Positions 45,787-55,229 of a stretch of 64,000 nt of DNA are shown piece by piece (position 1 is the stretch's first letter; each line of letters starts with the position of its first letter). Location of the stretch: positions 1 to 64,000 of the forward strand of contig JAETNT010000014.1 in NCBI GenBank assembly GCA_021772025.1. The letters run 5' to 3'. The notes below the pieces were generated by a model that worked only from the letters and a program-made list of their open reading frames with translations, was not told the origin of the DNA and did not search any database. Made by a program: the position numbers and the translations under genes. The stretch is from Enterocloster bolteae (GTDB lineage Bacteria > Bacillota > Clostridia > Lachnospirales > Lachnospiraceae).

Positions 45787-45814
45787 ATTATACACCTCTG
45801 GAAGTATTTGTCAA
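45787..45814 (-). promoter_or_regulatory. Consensus promoter of leader ORF/ABC exporter unit
   Basis: TTGACA (45809-45814), 16-bp spacer, TATAAT (45787-45792): both hexamers perfect. It overlaps the 3' end of the DUF1015 gene and would start transcription about 25 nt before the leader ORF. Confidence 0.85.
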
Positions 45815-47041
45815 CCGGTGAATAAAAATTCCGCTTCGAAGCTTCGGTTCAAACCAGGTGGACTTAGGCGGCATCAGGAGTCCTTCATCTGCCACTGCCA
45901 AAAGTTCTTCCATGGAAGTGGGGTACATGGAAAATGCCACGGCCATATCCAGGTTTACACGGCGCTCCAGTTCCTTTAGCCCTCGGATGCCTCCGATAAA
46001 GTCAATGCGTTTATCGGTTCTGGGATCACCGATACCCAGTACAGGGCCTAACAGGTTATCCTGAAGGACGGATACATCCAGGCCTGCCACTGGATCTGAG
46101 GTAAGAATCTGAGGCTTGGCAGTCAGCATATACCAGCTGCCATCCAGAAACATACCAAACTGGCCTTTTACAGTTGGAGAAACGCTGGTTTTCCTTTCTT
46201 CCACTGCAAATTTTTCTCCTACCTGCGCTAAAAATTCCTTTTTATTCAGTCCGTTTAAGTCCTTTACTACCCGGTTATAGGAAAGAATTTTTAACTGATC
46301 GTCAGGAAACAGTACCGCCAAAAAATAGTTAAAGGGTTCCTTTCCCGTATAGCCGGGATTTTCTGCCCGGCGCTTTAATCCTACCTTTACGGCGCTGGCG
46401 GCACGGTGATGGCCATCGGCGATGTATGTAGCCGGAATGGCTGCAAATGCTTGCTCTATAGCTTCCACAGCCTGAACTTTGGCAAGCTTCCATACTCTAT
46501 GGCCCACGCCATCTTCTGACACAAAGTCGTACAAAGTCTCCTCTTCCATGGCCTTTTCCACCATACTGCTCAGCTCCTTATTTTCCCGGTAGGCCAGAAA
46601 AATAGGGCCGGTGTGAGCATCTGTCACATCTACATGGCGGATACGATCCAGCTCCTTTTCCTCTCTGGTGTTTTCATGCTTTTTAATGGATCCGGACAGA
46701 TAATCATCAATAGAACAGCAAGCAACCAGGCCGGTCTGGCTACGGCCGTCCATGGTAAGCTGATAAATATAGTAGCACTCCTCCGGATCCCTTATAAAGG
46801 TTCCATCCTCTATCCGCGCATCCAACATCCTTCGAGCCTGAGCGTAGACTTTATCACTGTACATGTCCGCATCGTCCGGAAACTGGGTTTCCGGACGATC
46901 AATATTTAAAAACGACAGTTCCTTCCCTGTCACGGCTTTCCGGGCCTCAGCCCTGCTGTACACGTCATAAGGCAAAGCGGCCACTCGGGCCGCTTTATCA
47001 ACGGAAGGCCGGATGCAATAAAATGGTTTTACGACGGCCAT
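45788..47041 (-). CDS. DUF1015 family protein
   Basis: 417 residues. Conserved family segments are PFYCIRPSVDKAARVAALPYDV, the GLVACCSIDDYLSG region and YIADGHHRAASAV. ParB-like fold relatives exist, but the biochemical role is not established in bacteria. It follows serA by 10 nt in a serC-serA-DUF1015 unit, a common arrangement in Clostridia that points to serine metabolism. Its 3' end carries the promoter of the next unit. Confidence 0.85.
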   Translation of the reverse strand: MAVVKPFYCIRPSVDKAARVAALPYDVYSRAEARKAVTGKELSFLNIDRPETQFPDDADMYSDKVYAQARRMLDARIEDGTFIRDPEECYYIYQLTMDGRSQTGLVACCSIDDYLSGSIKKHENTREEKELDRIRHVDVTDAHTGPIFLAYRENKELSSMVEKAMEEETLYDFVSEDGVGHRVWKLAKVQAVEAIEQAFAAIPATYIADGHHRAASAVKVGLKRRAENPGYTGKEPFNYFLAVLFPDDQLKILSYNRVVKDLNGLNKKEFLAQVGEKFAVEERKTSVSPTVKGQFGMFLDGSWYMLTAKPQILTSDPVAGLDVSVLQDNLLGPVLGIGDPRTDKRIDFIGGIRGLKELERRVNLDMAVAFSMYPTSMEELLAVADEGLLMPPKSTWFEPKLRSGIFIHRLTNTSRGV

Positions 47042-47051
47042 AACCCTTTCC

Positions 47052-48218
47052 TCAACCTTTTACCAGGCGAACCCGAAGAACACCTTCAATGGCATTTAGT
47101 TTCTCCATAGTGTCTGCGTCCGGAACGTTTTCCAGATCCAACAGAGTATACGCGAATTTATCCTTGCTCTTATTGGTCATATCGGAAATATTTACATGCT
47201 GCGCCGCCAAAATTCCGGTGATCTGCCCCAGCATGTTGGGAATATTTTTGTGGAATACAGCCACTCTGGCTGCGCCGTGGCAGACTCCCATATCGCAGGA
47301 GGGGTAATTGACGGAATTTTTGATATTACCGTTATCCAGGTAATCCATGATTTCTTCCACCGCCATCTTAGCGCAATTATCTTCGGCTTCCTCAGTAGAT
47401 GCGCCAAGATGCGGAATTACGATGGCGCCTTCCATATTGACTGCCTTAGGGTTGGGGAAGTCGGTTACATAATGCTTTACCTTACCGGAAGCCAGGGCTT
47501 TTTCCATCGCGTCCTCGTCTACCAGGGCATCTCTGGAAAAGTTTAAAAATACCACGCCGTCCTTCATCTTACCCAGGGCCTCGTCGTTAATCATGCCCTT
47601 AGTAGCGCCGGATGCCGGGACATGGATGGTAATGTAATCGCACTCCTGATAGATAGCGTCAACGGAGTTAACCGGGCGCACTTCCCTGGACAGCATCCAT
47701 GCCGCCCGGATAGAAATGTAAGGATCATAGCCCATAACATCCATACCCAAGGCAGCGGCGGCATTGGCAATCTCTGCTCCGATAGCCCCCAAGCCGATAA
47801 CTCCCAGCTTTTTGCCCTTGATCTCGCCGCCGGCAAAAGCTTTTTTGCTTTTCTCCGTAGACTTGGCAATATTTTCATCGCCTTTATTGGCTCTTACCCA
47901 GTCAATGCCTCCCAAGATATCCCTGGAAGCCAGCATCAGCGCACCGATTACCAGCTCCTTTACCGCATTGGCATTGGCCCCCGGGGTGTTAAATACTACA
48001 ATCCCCTTTTCTGCACACTTATCTAAAGGAATGTTATTGACGCCTGCGCCGGCTCTTGCAATGGCCAAAAGCCCTTCCGGCAGCTCCATATCATGCATGG
48101 CGGCGCTGCGGACCAGAACGCCGTTTGCGTCATCCAAGTTATCGGTTAACTGGTAATTATCGGTAAAAAGGTCTGTTCCATATTTGGAAATTGCATTCAG
48201 GCAATAAATCTTTTTCAT
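47052..48218 (-). CDS. serA: D-3-phosphoglycerate dehydrogenase
   Basis: 388 residues, short form with a C-terminal ACT domain. It oxidises 3-phosphoglycerate to 3-phosphohydroxypyruvate, the first step of serine synthesis. NAD motif GLGAIGAEIANAAAALGMDVMGYD, substrate Arg in NFSRDALVDE, and the His of the catalytic pair in IPHLGASTEEAE. The ACT part (VNISDMTNKSKDKFAYTLLDLE) suggests serine feedback. GAGGAG precedes the ATG. Confidence 0.95.
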   Translation of the reverse strand: MKKIYCLNAISKYGTDLFTDNYQLTDNLDDANGVLVRSAAMHDMELPEGLLAIARAGAGVNNIPLDKCAEKGIVVFNTPGANANAVKELVIGALMLASRDILGGIDWVRANKGDENIAKSTEKSKKAFAGGEIKGKKLGVIGLGAIGAEIANAAAALGMDVMGYDPYISIRAAWMLSREVRPVNSVDAIYQECDYITIHVPASGATKGMINDEALGKMKDGVVFLNFSRDALVDEDAMEKALASGKVKHYVTDFPNPKAVNMEGAIVIPHLGASTEEAEDNCAKMAVEEIMDYLDNGNIKNSVNYPSCDMGVCHGAARVAVFHKNIPNMLGQITGILAAQHVNISDMTNKSKDKFAYTLLDLENVPDADTMEKLNAIEGVLRVRLVKG

Positions 48219-48242
48219 AATGTTCTTATCTCCTCTGACAGA

Positions 48243-49328
48243 TTATTTACGATTTCTTTTCTCAAAGTCCTCCATAAAGGTTACCAGCTTCTCTACGCCG
48301 GCCATGGGCATTGCGTTGTAAATGCTGGCTCTCATGCCGCCTACGGTTCTGTGCCCCTTTAGATTTTCAAGGCCCGCTGCCTTAGACTCTTTTACAAACA
48401 GAGCATCTAAGTCTGCATCTCCGGTTACGAAGGGGACATTCATTAAGGAACGATCCTTTTTCTCAACAGTGCCTTTAAACATCTGACTCTGGTCTAAAAA
48501 GTCATAGAGAAGCTTTGCCTTCTTCTCATTGTATTCCTTCATCGCCTCTAAGCCGCCCTTTCTCTTCAGCCACTGGAATACCTTACCGCACACATAAATA
48601 CCGTATGCAGGCGGCGTATTATAAAGAGATGCGGCATCTGCATGAGTCTTGTAACGCAGCATGGTGGGAGTCCCCGGAAGAACCTCCTCCGTAATCATAT
48701 CCTCACGGATTATGGCGATTACCACGCCTGCCGGGCCTACGTTTTTCTGGGCGCCGCCGTAAAGCATGGCATATTTCTCTACATCTACCGGCTCAGATAA
48801 GAAGCAGGAAGAAATATCCGCTACCAATGGTTTTCCCTTAGTATTGGGCAGGGTTTTAAACTTGGTTCCGTAAATGGTGTTGTTTTCGCAGATATATACA
48901 TAATCTGCATTTTCGGAAATCGGAAGGTCTGAACAATCCGGTATGTAAGAAAATGTTTTGTCAGCGCTGGATGCCACTGCATTAGCAGTACCGTAAATTT
49001 TGGCTTCGCTAAATGCTTTTTTTGCCCACTGGCCGGTAATAATGTAGTCTGCCACTTTGTTCTTCATAAAATTCATAGGAATCATGGCGAACTGCTGGCT
49101 TGCTCCCCCCTGAAGGAATAATACCTTATAGTTAGCCGGAATGCCCATCAGCTCTCTTAAATCTGCTTCCGCAGTGTTGATGATCTCCTCAAACATTTTG
49201 GAGCGGTGACTCATCTCCATAACGGACATGCCGCATCCTCGGTAGTCCAGCATTTCATCCGCCGCTTCCTTCAATACCTCTTCCGGCAGAACTGCCGGAC
49301 CAGCCGAAAAGTTGTATATTCTGCTCAT
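48243..49328 (-). CDS. serC: Phosphoserine aminotransferase
   Basis: 361 residues. It transfers the amino group from glutamate to 3-phosphohydroxypyruvate, the second step of serine synthesis, and can act in PLP synthesis. The PLP lysine is in YGGAQKNVGPAG, and the N terminus YNFSAGPAVLPEEVL is diagnostic. AGGAGG precedes the start. It heads the serC-serA-DUF1015 unit, 60 nt after the ilvB stop and a terminator-like hairpin. Confidence 0.95.
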   Translation of the reverse strand: MSRIYNFSAGPAVLPEEVLKEAADEMLDYRGCGMSVMEMSHRSKMFEEIINTAEADLRELMGIPANYKVLFLQGGASQQFAMIPMNFMKNKVADYIITGQWAKKAFSEAKIYGTANAVASSADKTFSYIPDCSDLPISENADYVYICENNTIYGTKFKTLPNTKGKPLVADISSCFLSEPVDVEKYAMLYGGAQKNVGPAGVVIAIIREDMITEEVLPGTPTMLRYKTHADAASLYNTPPAYGIYVCGKVFQWLKRKGGLEAMKEYNEKKAKLLYDFLDQSQMFKGTVEKKDRSLMNVPFVTGDADLDALFVKESKAAGLENLKGHRTVGGMRASIYNAMPMAGVEKLVTFMEDFEKRNRK

Positions 49329-49373
49329 AACCTGTTTCCTCCTCTTTCTTTTGCCTTAGGCTTTTTCATAAAA

Positions 49374-49386
49374 ACCCCCTTGGGGT
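49374..49386 (-). terminator. Short terminator between ilvB and serC
   Basis: Small stem ACCCC/GGGGT with a 3-nt loop followed by TTTT on the minus strand, between the ilvB stop and serC. With no evident promoter in the remaining 45 nt, it may be a leaky terminator that lets part of the ilv transcript continue into serC. Confidence 0.55.
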
Positions 49387-49388
49387 GA

Positions 49389-51071
49389 TTACTCAATTTT
49401 TAAATCCACATCGTCAAATACGTCAGAAATGGGCGCCCCCGGCGATACCATGGGGAATACCTTATCATCACTTGGAATCTGGCAGTCAATTACAACCGGA
49501 ATATTAAGAGCAACCGCTTCCTTAAATACCGGTTCAAAGTCTTCTTTTTTCTCTACCCGGTAGCCTTTGGCTCCCATAGCCTCCGCCACTTTGACGAAAT
49601 CTACCGTATCATTTAATACAGTATGTGAATACCGTTTCCCATAGAACAGATTCTGCCATTGGCGCACCATACCTAAAACATGATTATTCATAATAACTTC
49701 AATAAAAGGAATGTTATACCGGGTAGCAGTGGCCAGCTCATTCATATTCATGCGGAAACATCCGTCGCCTGCAATGTTCACCACCAGTTTATCTTTACAC
49801 CCCATCTTGGCCCCTAGCGCTGCGCCAAGTCCGTATCCCATGGTACCCAGACCGCCGGAAGTAATCAGCGTTCTGGGCGCCTTGTATTGATAATACTGGG
49901 CCGCCCACATTTGGTTCTGTCCCACTTCTGTGGTGATAATGGCATCGCCGCCGGTAATCTCATAAATCTTCTCCATAATAAAAGGACCGGTGAGACAGCT
50001 CTTGTCGTAGCGGAGCGGGTACATATCCTTTAACCTGTCAATATGCATAACCCACTCATCATGGTTCATGGGATCCAGCCGGGCATTGAGCCTTCGCAGC
50101 ACCACCTTGGCATCGCCGATAATATGGGCGTAGGTCTTAATATTCTTATTGATCTCCGCAGAATCCACATCAATCTGCAGAATCTTTGCGTTGGGGGCAA
50201 ATTTGGAGGCATTTCCGGTTACACGGTCGCTGAACCGGGCGCCCACTACCACCAGAAGGTCACACTCGGTAAATCCAAAGTTGGAAGCCTTGGTACCGTG
50301 CATTCCTACCATGCCGGTATACAGGGGATCAGTACCGTCAAAGGCCCCCTTCCCCATAAGGCTGTCTGCTACCGGAGCCTGGATTTTGTGGGCAAAGGCC
50401 TTCAGCTCGTCGGACGCTCCGGCAATTACCGCGCCGCCTCCTGCAAAGATAAAAGGCTTCTGGCTGTTTCGGATAAGTTCTACAGCCTGCTCCATGGCAT
50501 CCTCACTGATGGTATCCACCTGAGGCCCTACCACTTCCATTTCTTTATATTCGTACTCACATTCCGCTGCGGTTACATCCTTGGTAATGTCTACAAGAAC
50601 CGGGCCCGGCCGACCGGTACGGGCAATCGTAAAGGCGCGCCGGATGACACCGGCAAGCTTATTTACATCCTTTACAATAAAGTTATACTTGGTAATGGGC
50701 ATGGTCACTCCGGCAATGTCAATCTCCTGGAAGCTGTCCTTTCCCAAAAGGCTTACCCCTACGTTGCAGGTAATGGCAACCACGGGAACGGAGTCCATCT
50801 GGGCCGTAGCGATTCCGGTAACCAGATTCGTTGCGCCGGGGCCGGAAGTAGCCAAGCATACCCCCACCTTTCCGGTAGCTCTGGCATAGCCGTCCGCTGC
50901 ATGGGATGCCCCCTGTTCATGGGAAGTCAGGATATGGGTAATCTCATCCTGGTGTTTATATAATGCATCATAGATATTTAAAATCGCGCCGCCCGGATAG
51001 CCGAACACCGTATCCACGCCCTGCTCTTTTAAACATTGGATTACAATCTCTGCACCTGTTAATTTACTCAT
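49389..51071 (-). CDS. ilvB: Acetolactate synthase large subunit
   Basis: 560 residues. Condenses pyruvate with pyruvate or 2-oxobutyrate in valine, leucine and isoleucine synthesis, using TPP and FAD. Catalytic Glu in LTSHEQGASHAADGYAR, FAD/quinone region and TPP motif GDGCFRMNMNELATA with IMNN. The regulatory small subunit gene (ilvN/ilvH) is not adjacent. Co-directional behind ilvD and leuB. Confidence 0.95.
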   Translation of the reverse strand: MSKLTGAEIVIQCLKEQGVDTVFGYPGGAILNIYDALYKHQDEITHILTSHEQGASHAADGYARATGKVGVCLATSGPGATNLVTGIATAQMDSVPVVAITCNVGVSLLGKDSFQEIDIAGVTMPITKYNFIVKDVNKLAGVIRRAFTIARTGRPGPVLVDITKDVTAAECEYEYKEMEVVGPQVDTISEDAMEQAVELIRNSQKPFIFAGGGAVIAGASDELKAFAHKIQAPVADSLMGKGAFDGTDPLYTGMVGMHGTKASNFGFTECDLLVVVGARFSDRVTGNASKFAPNAKILQIDVDSAEINKNIKTYAHIIGDAKVVLRRLNARLDPMNHDEWVMHIDRLKDMYPLRYDKSCLTGPFIMEKIYEITGGDAIITTEVGQNQMWAAQYYQYKAPRTLITSGGLGTMGYGLGAALGAKMGCKDKLVVNIAGDGCFRMNMNELATATRYNIPFIEVIMNNHVLGMVRQWQNLFYGKRYSHTVLNDTVDFVKVAEAMGAKGYRVEKKEDFEPVFKEAVALNIPVVIDCQIPSDDKVFPMVSPGAPISDVFDDVDLKIE

Positions 51072-51091
51072 TAGCTGGTTCCTTTCTGGAT

Positions 51092-52756
51092 TTATTTTGA
51101 TTTCAGCACCGCTCCCTTATCCGCTGAGGTAACAAGGCTGGCATACCGGGCCAGATAGCCGGTAGTGACCTGAGGAGTCCTGGGCTGCCATTTGGCTCTT
51201 CTGGCAGCCAGCTCCTGATCAGAAACCTGTACATTAAGCTGGTGGTTATCAATATCAATGGAGATAATATCCCCCTCTTCTACTAACGCAATGGGACCGC
51301 CTATGGCGGCTTCCGGGGAAACATGGCCAATAGAAGCTCCTCTGGAAGCGCCGGAGAACCGCCCATCTGTAATCAGAGCCACAGTGGAGCCCAATCCCAT
51401 TCCGGCAATAGCGGAAGTAGGATTCAGCATCTCCCTCATGCCCGGGCCTCCCTTAGGGCCTTCATATCGGATCACTACTACGTCCCCCGCTACAATCTTT
51501 CCTCCTTTGATAGCGGCAATGGCTTCTTCTTCACAGTCAAAGACTCTGGCTGGGCCCTGGTGCTTCAGCATTTCAGGTGCAACGGCGGATCTCTTTACCA
51601 CACAGGAATCCGGGGCCAAATTGCCTCTTAATATGGCAATGCCTCCGGTCTGGCTGTAGGGATTTTCCACAGGCCGAATCACTTCCGGATTACGATTTTC
51701 CCATCCTCTGATATTTTCGCCTACGGTCTTTCCGGTAACGGTAATGCAATCCAGATTCAGAAGCCCCAGCTTGCTGATTTCGTTCATTACCGCATAAATA
51801 CCTCCTGCCTCATTTAAATCCTCCATGTAGGTAGGACCTGCCGGTGCCAAATGGCACAGATTGGGAGTTTTTGCACTGATTTCATTGGCTATATCTACAT
51901 TTAAATCCACTCCGGCCTCATGGGCAATAGCCGGAAGGTGAAGCATACTGTTGGTAGAGCAGCCCAGAGCCATATCCATGGTCAAAGCATTACGGAATGC
52001 TTCCTCCGTCATAATATCTCTGGGACGGATATTCCGTCGGTACATCTCCATAACCGCCATTCCGGCATGCTTGGCCAGCTTGATTCTCTCGGAATAAACT
52101 GCCGGAATTGTGCCGTTTCCTCTCAGGCCCATGCCCAGAACCTCAGTCAAGCAGTTCATGCTGTTGGCCGTGTACATACCGGAGCAGGAACCGCAGGTGG
52201 GGCAGGTCTTCTCTTCAAACTCCCGAACTTCTTCCTCCGTCATAACATCTGCCGCATAGGCTCCAACTGCCTCAAACATGCTGGAAAGGCTGCGCTTCTG
52301 TCCCTTTACATGACCGGCCAGCATAGGACCTCCGCTGACAAAGACCGTGGGAATATTAACCCTTGCCGCCGCCATCAAAAGCCCGGGAACATTCTTATCA
52401 CAGTTCGGCACCATAACCAGGGCGTCAAATTGATGGGCCAAAGCCATACATTCGGTGGAATCTGCAATCAGGTCTCTGGTTACCAGAGAATATTTCATGC
52501 CTATATGTCCCATGGCAATACCATCACAGACTGCAATGGCCGGGAAGACGACAGGAGTACCGCCTGCCATAGCAACGCCCAATTTTACAGCCTCTACAAT
52601 CTTATCCAGATTCATGTGGCCCGGAACAATCTCATTATAGGAACTAACAATGCCTACCAAAGGCTTTTTCAGCTCTTCTTCTGTAATTCCCAAAGCATTA
52701 AACAGGGAGCGGTGGGGCGCCTGCTGCATTCCGGTTTTTACTGCATCACTTTTCAT
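51092..52756 (-). CDS. ilvD: Dihydroxy-acid dehydratase
   Basis: 554 residues. It converts dihydroxy-acids to 2-oxo acids for branched-chain amino acid synthesis, with an Fe-S cluster held by Cys in PNCDKNVPG and [17 protein letters not shown]. The end of the Asp/Glu Mg site [16 protein letters not shown] is present. Lies 12 nt behind leuB and 20 nt before ilvB. Confidence 0.96.
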   Translation of the reverse strand: MKSDAVKTGMQQAPHRSLFNALGITEEELKKPLVGIVSSYNEIVPGHMNLDKIVEAVKLGVAMAGGTPVVFPAIAVCDGIAMGHIGMKYSLVTRDLIADSTECMALAHQFDALVMVPNCDKNVPGLLMAAARVNIPTVFVSGGPMLAGHVKGQKRSLSSMFEAVGAYAADVMTEEEVREFEEKTCPTCGSCSGMYTANSMNCLTEVLGMGLRGNGTIPAVYSERIKLAKHAGMAVMEMYRRNIRPRDIMTEEAFRNALTMDMALGCSTNSMLHLPAIAHEAGVDLNVDIANEISAKTPNLCHLAPAGPTYMEDLNEAGGIYAVMNEISKLGLLNLDCITVTGKTVGENIRGWENRNPEVIRPVENPYSQTGGIAILRGNLAPDSCVVKRSAVAPEMLKHQGPARVFDCEEEAIAAIKGGKIVAGDVVVIRYEGPKGGPGMREMLNPTSAIAGMGLGSTVALITDGRFSGASRGASIGHVSPEAAIGGPIALVEEGDIISIDIDNHQLNVQVSDQELAARRAKWQPRTPQVTTGYLARYASLVTSADKGAVLKSK

Positions 52757-52768
52757 ATGGCTTCCTCC

Positions 52769-53851
52769 TTAAATTCTTTCCGCAATCAGATTTCCCATCT
52801 GAACAGTACCGATTTTTTTACATCCTTCCGCCATTATATCCGCAGTGCGGTAGCCTTCGGTTAAGACTTTCTTGACGGCCTCCTCTATAGCAGACGCCTC
52901 CTTATCCAAATCAAAAGAATAACGGAGCATCATAGCCGCCGAAAGAATCGTTGCAATCGGGTTGGCGATATCTTTACCCGCAATATCCGGAGCCGAGCCG
53001 TGGCTGGGCTCATACATACCAAATTTACTTTCGTTTAAGCTGGCAGAGGACAACATTCCGATAGAGCCGGTGATCATACTGGCTTCATCAGAAAGAATAT
53101 CGCCAAACATATTCTCGGTAAGAACTACGTCAAACTGTCCCGGGTTCATTACCAGCTGCATGGCGCAATTATCCACCAGCATATGGGTTAAGGTTACTTC
53201 CGGGTAATCCTTTGCCACTTCCTCTACCACTTTTCTCCAAAGTCTGGAGGAATCCAATACATTTGCTTTATCAACACTGGTGACTTTCTTACGGCGTTTC
53301 ATGGCAATGTCAAATGCTTTAACGGCAATCCGGCGAATTTCATTTTCATTGTAGGTCAATGTATCTACTGCGGTCATAACGCCGTCCACCTCTCTGGTGT
53401 AGCGTTTGCCGAAATACAGCCCACCGGTCAGCTCTCTCATAATCACCATGTCAAAGCCGTCTCCGATAATCTCTCTCTTCAAAGGGCAGGCATCTGCCAG
53501 CTGGCTGTACAGGTATGCAGGACGAATATTCGCAAACAAGTTTAAGCCTTTGCGGATTGCCAAGAGCCCTGCTTCCGGCCGCAAATCCGGAGCCACATCA
53601 TACCATCTGGAGTTACCCACATCACCGCCTACTGCTCCTAAAAGAACTGCATCGCCAGCCTTGGCGGTACGGAGAGCCTGGTCTGTCAAGGGGACTCCAT
53701 AAGCATCAATAGAGCACCCGCCCATTAAAACCTCTGTATACTGAAAAGTGTGGCCATAGACCGTTCCTGCCTTATCCAATACTTTTACTGCCTCCCGGAC
53801 AATCTCCGGGCCAATGCCGTCGCCGGGGATTAGCGTGATCTTACATTCCAT
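52769..53851 (-). CDS. leuB: 3-isopropylmalate dehydrogenase
   Basis: 360 residues. NAD-dependent oxidation and decarboxylation in leucine synthesis. Diagnostic: [38 protein letters not shown], and the long signature [27 protein letters not shown] precedes the ATG. First gene of leuB-ilvD-ilvB; leuA, leuC and leuD are not in the window. Confidence 0.95.
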   Translation of the reverse strand: MECKITLIPGDGIGPEIVREAVKVLDKAGTVYGHTFQYTEVLMGGCSIDAYGVPLTDQALRTAKAGDAVLLGAVGGDVGNSRWYDVAPDLRPEAGLLAIRKGLNLFANIRPAYLYSQLADACPLKREIIGDGFDMVIMRELTGGLYFGKRYTREVDGVMTAVDTLTYNENEIRRIAVKAFDIAMKRRKKVTSVDKANVLDSSRLWRKVVEEVAKDYPEVTLTHMLVDNCAMQLVMNPGQFDVVLTENMFGDILSDEASMITGSIGMLSSASLNESKFGMYEPSHGSAPDIAGKDIANPIATILSAAMMLRYSFDLDKEASAIEEAVKKVLTEGYRTADIMAEGCKKIGTVQMGNLIAERI

Positions 53852-53887
53852 AATTTTTCTCCTCCGCCCTTATGTCGTATTTTCGAT

Positions 53888-53908
53888 ATCCCTGTCCGCT
53901 GCAGGGAT
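53888..53908. other. Short hairpin in leuB leader
   Basis: ATCCCTG/CAGGGAT perfect 7-bp stem with a 7-nt loop at the start of the leuB transcript. Too short to judge as a riboswitch; no T-box features are seen. Confidence 0.3.
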
Positions 53909-53918
53909 GTTTCTTTTC

Positions 53919-53947
53919 ATAATACCTCATTTATTCAGCACTTTCAA
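53919..53947 (-). promoter_or_regulatory. Promoter of leuB-ilvD-ilvB
   Basis: TTGAAA (53942-53947), 17-bp spacer, TATTAT (53919-53924), giving a leader of about 60 nt. Confidence 0.7.
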
Positions 53948-53951
53948 CTGT

Positions 53952-54254
53952 TCTTAAGGGATTTCTTGGATTTGCCATATAGAAATTTGGAATCTTCTTT
54001 ATAAATTGAAGTTATAGATATCCGGGTCTGAATTGACTGTTTCTGAACATAGATATTCCGGGGCCAAAAACGGGAGCATAGCGACTGCATTTTTTAGAAC
54101 GCCGGCACTGCAGGAAGCGCCAGAATCATATAGCCAAATCCGGATATTCCTTCTACAAAACGCGGAAATAAAACTGCTGCTCCCAGTTTATCATGGATTT
54201 TTATTCATCACAACTACCTATCTGAAAATTTTTATTTTGCATCCGTTCTGAATT
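53952..54254. other. Intergenic stretch with no supported gene
   Basis: About 300 nt between the leuB promoter and the NlpC/P60 gene. I see no RNA-like structure or ribosome binding site; one short minus-strand frame (residues like GISGFGYMILALPAVP) has no start and is not supported. The composition is AT-rich. Confidence 0.4.
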
Positions 54255-55010
54255 TTATAAGAAACTGGCAATCCGAACCGGAGTGCGGTAAGTCCAGTTG
54301 GAAATCTTAATTCCGCTTTTAGGAGATGAGGCGTGAACCACCTGACCATTTCCAATATATAAAGCCACATGGTTTACCCGGCTTCCCTTGGCATAAAACA
54401 CCAGATCTCCCGGGCGCATCTGTCCGGAGCTCACGGTTCTCCCCTGAGTAGCCTGGCTGGCTGCAGTCCGGCTGATATCCACTCCGGCGGCCCTTTGCAT
54501 TACATATCTGGTAAATCCGGAGCAATCCACCCCTGTATTGGGATCGTTTCCCCCGTACACGTACCGGTTGCCGACAAACTGGAGGGCATAGTCTACCACT
54601 CTGTTCCTGGTTTCTGCGCTCTGATCTACCATTTCCACAGCAGTTTCCATCACACAGGCCTGTCCGTCTAATTTCAGATATCCGGTTCCGGCTGGAGTCT
54701 CTACCTGAACCCATCCGTTTTCAGCCTGCCCGGACACGGGAAATTCTTCTCCTCTAACCGCCATATATATAGAAGAAAGCGCATCACTAGCCTTACTGTA
54801 AACAGGCACTTCCTGACCTTCTATTTGGCACACATACTGAATCCTGGTCTGAACGCTAACCTCTCGTTCCGGATCCGCCTGTATAGGAGCGCCATATGCC
54901 GTTATGTAACGATTCTCTCCTCCTGCAGGCAGAAATAAAAAAAAGGCGCTGACGACTGCGGCTGCGATTAGAACGCGGCCTGTTTTTTTTACTGCTTTAT
55001 ACGATTTCAT
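54255..55010 (-). CDS. Secreted NlpC/P60 endopeptidase with SH3-like domain
   Basis: 251 residues, paralog of the enzyme at 38427-39197. Signal peptide around VLIAAAVVSAFFLFLPAGG, SH3-like domain roughly 60-115 (VPVYSKASDALSS ... GWVQVETPAGTGYLKL), then the NlpC/P60 domain from about 135 with Cys in DCSGFTRYV, His in VNHVALYIG and VVHASS. GAGGAGG precedes the start. Consensus promoter and TGTAAY half-sites upstream suggest envelope-stress control. Confidence 0.92.
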   Translation of the reverse strand: MKSYKAVKKTGRVLIAAAVVSAFFLFLPAGGENRYITAYGAPIQADPEREVSVQTRIQYVCQIEGQEVPVYSKASDALSSIYMAVRGEEFPVSGQAENGWVQVETPAGTGYLKLDGQACVMETAVEMVDQSAETRNRVVDYALQFVGNRYVYGGNDPNTGVDCSGFTRYVMQRAAGVDISRTAASQATQGRTVSSGQMRPGDLVFYAKGSRVNHVALYIGNGQVVHASSPKSGIKISNWTYRTPVRIASFL

Positions 55011-55043
55011 GGAAAATTCCTCCTCGACTTATCTCTACTTTTT

Positions 55044-55089
55044 GTTACAAATTATTTCATATATTACAAAACTATTAAATATTGTTACA
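55044..55089 (-). promoter_or_regulatory. Three TGTAAY half-sites in the P60 leader
   Basis: Minus strand reads TGTAAC-N15-TGTAAT-N13-TGTAAC, starting about seven bases after the -10 and ending near the ribosome binding site. The first pair has the same order and 15-bp spacing as at 39215-39241. Position suggests repression or leader control. Confidence 0.45.
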
Positions 55090-55095
55090 AAATCG

Positions 55096-55124
55096 AGTAT
55101 AGACGAAAGAAGGTCTTTTGTCAA
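55096..55124 (-). promoter_or_regulatory. Promoter of NlpC/P60 gene
   Basis: TTGACA (55119-55124), 17-bp spacer, TATACT (55096-55101) on the minus strand. Confidence 0.85.
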
Positions 55125-55144
55125 CTATTATTTCTGCAAAAAAG

Positions 55145-55191
55145 GAGCTGCCCTTGGCAAATCCGCCGCCAGATTTGTCAAGGATCAGCTC
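55145..55191 (-). terminator. Terminator of the second wall-binding protein gene
   Basis: Long interrupted stem (CAGCTC outer arms, CCTTG/CAAGG and CAAATC/GATTTG inner arms) followed by CTTTTTT on the minus strand, about 40 nt after the stop at 55230. Confidence 0.8.
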
Positions 55192-55229
55192 ACTTATTTT
55201 AGCAATTAGATTCTATTCTGTCTCAAAAA

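Noticed and set aside
50043..50963. Open frame of 306 codons on the plus strand
   Set aside because: Antisense shadow of ilvB; composition is typical of reverse-frame reading.
51920..52864. Open frame of 314 codons on the plus strand
   Set aside because: Antisense shadow of ilvD and the end of leuB, with no start signals.
54033..54251. 72-codon frame on the plus strand in the leuB-P60 gap
   Set aside because: No ribosome binding site, no family resemblance and AT-rich composition; treated as non-coding.
53852..54254. Possible T-box or leucine leader before leuB
   Set aside because: No AGGGTGG-like T-box sequence, specifier stem or run of Leu codons; the promoter lies only about 95 nt from the gene.
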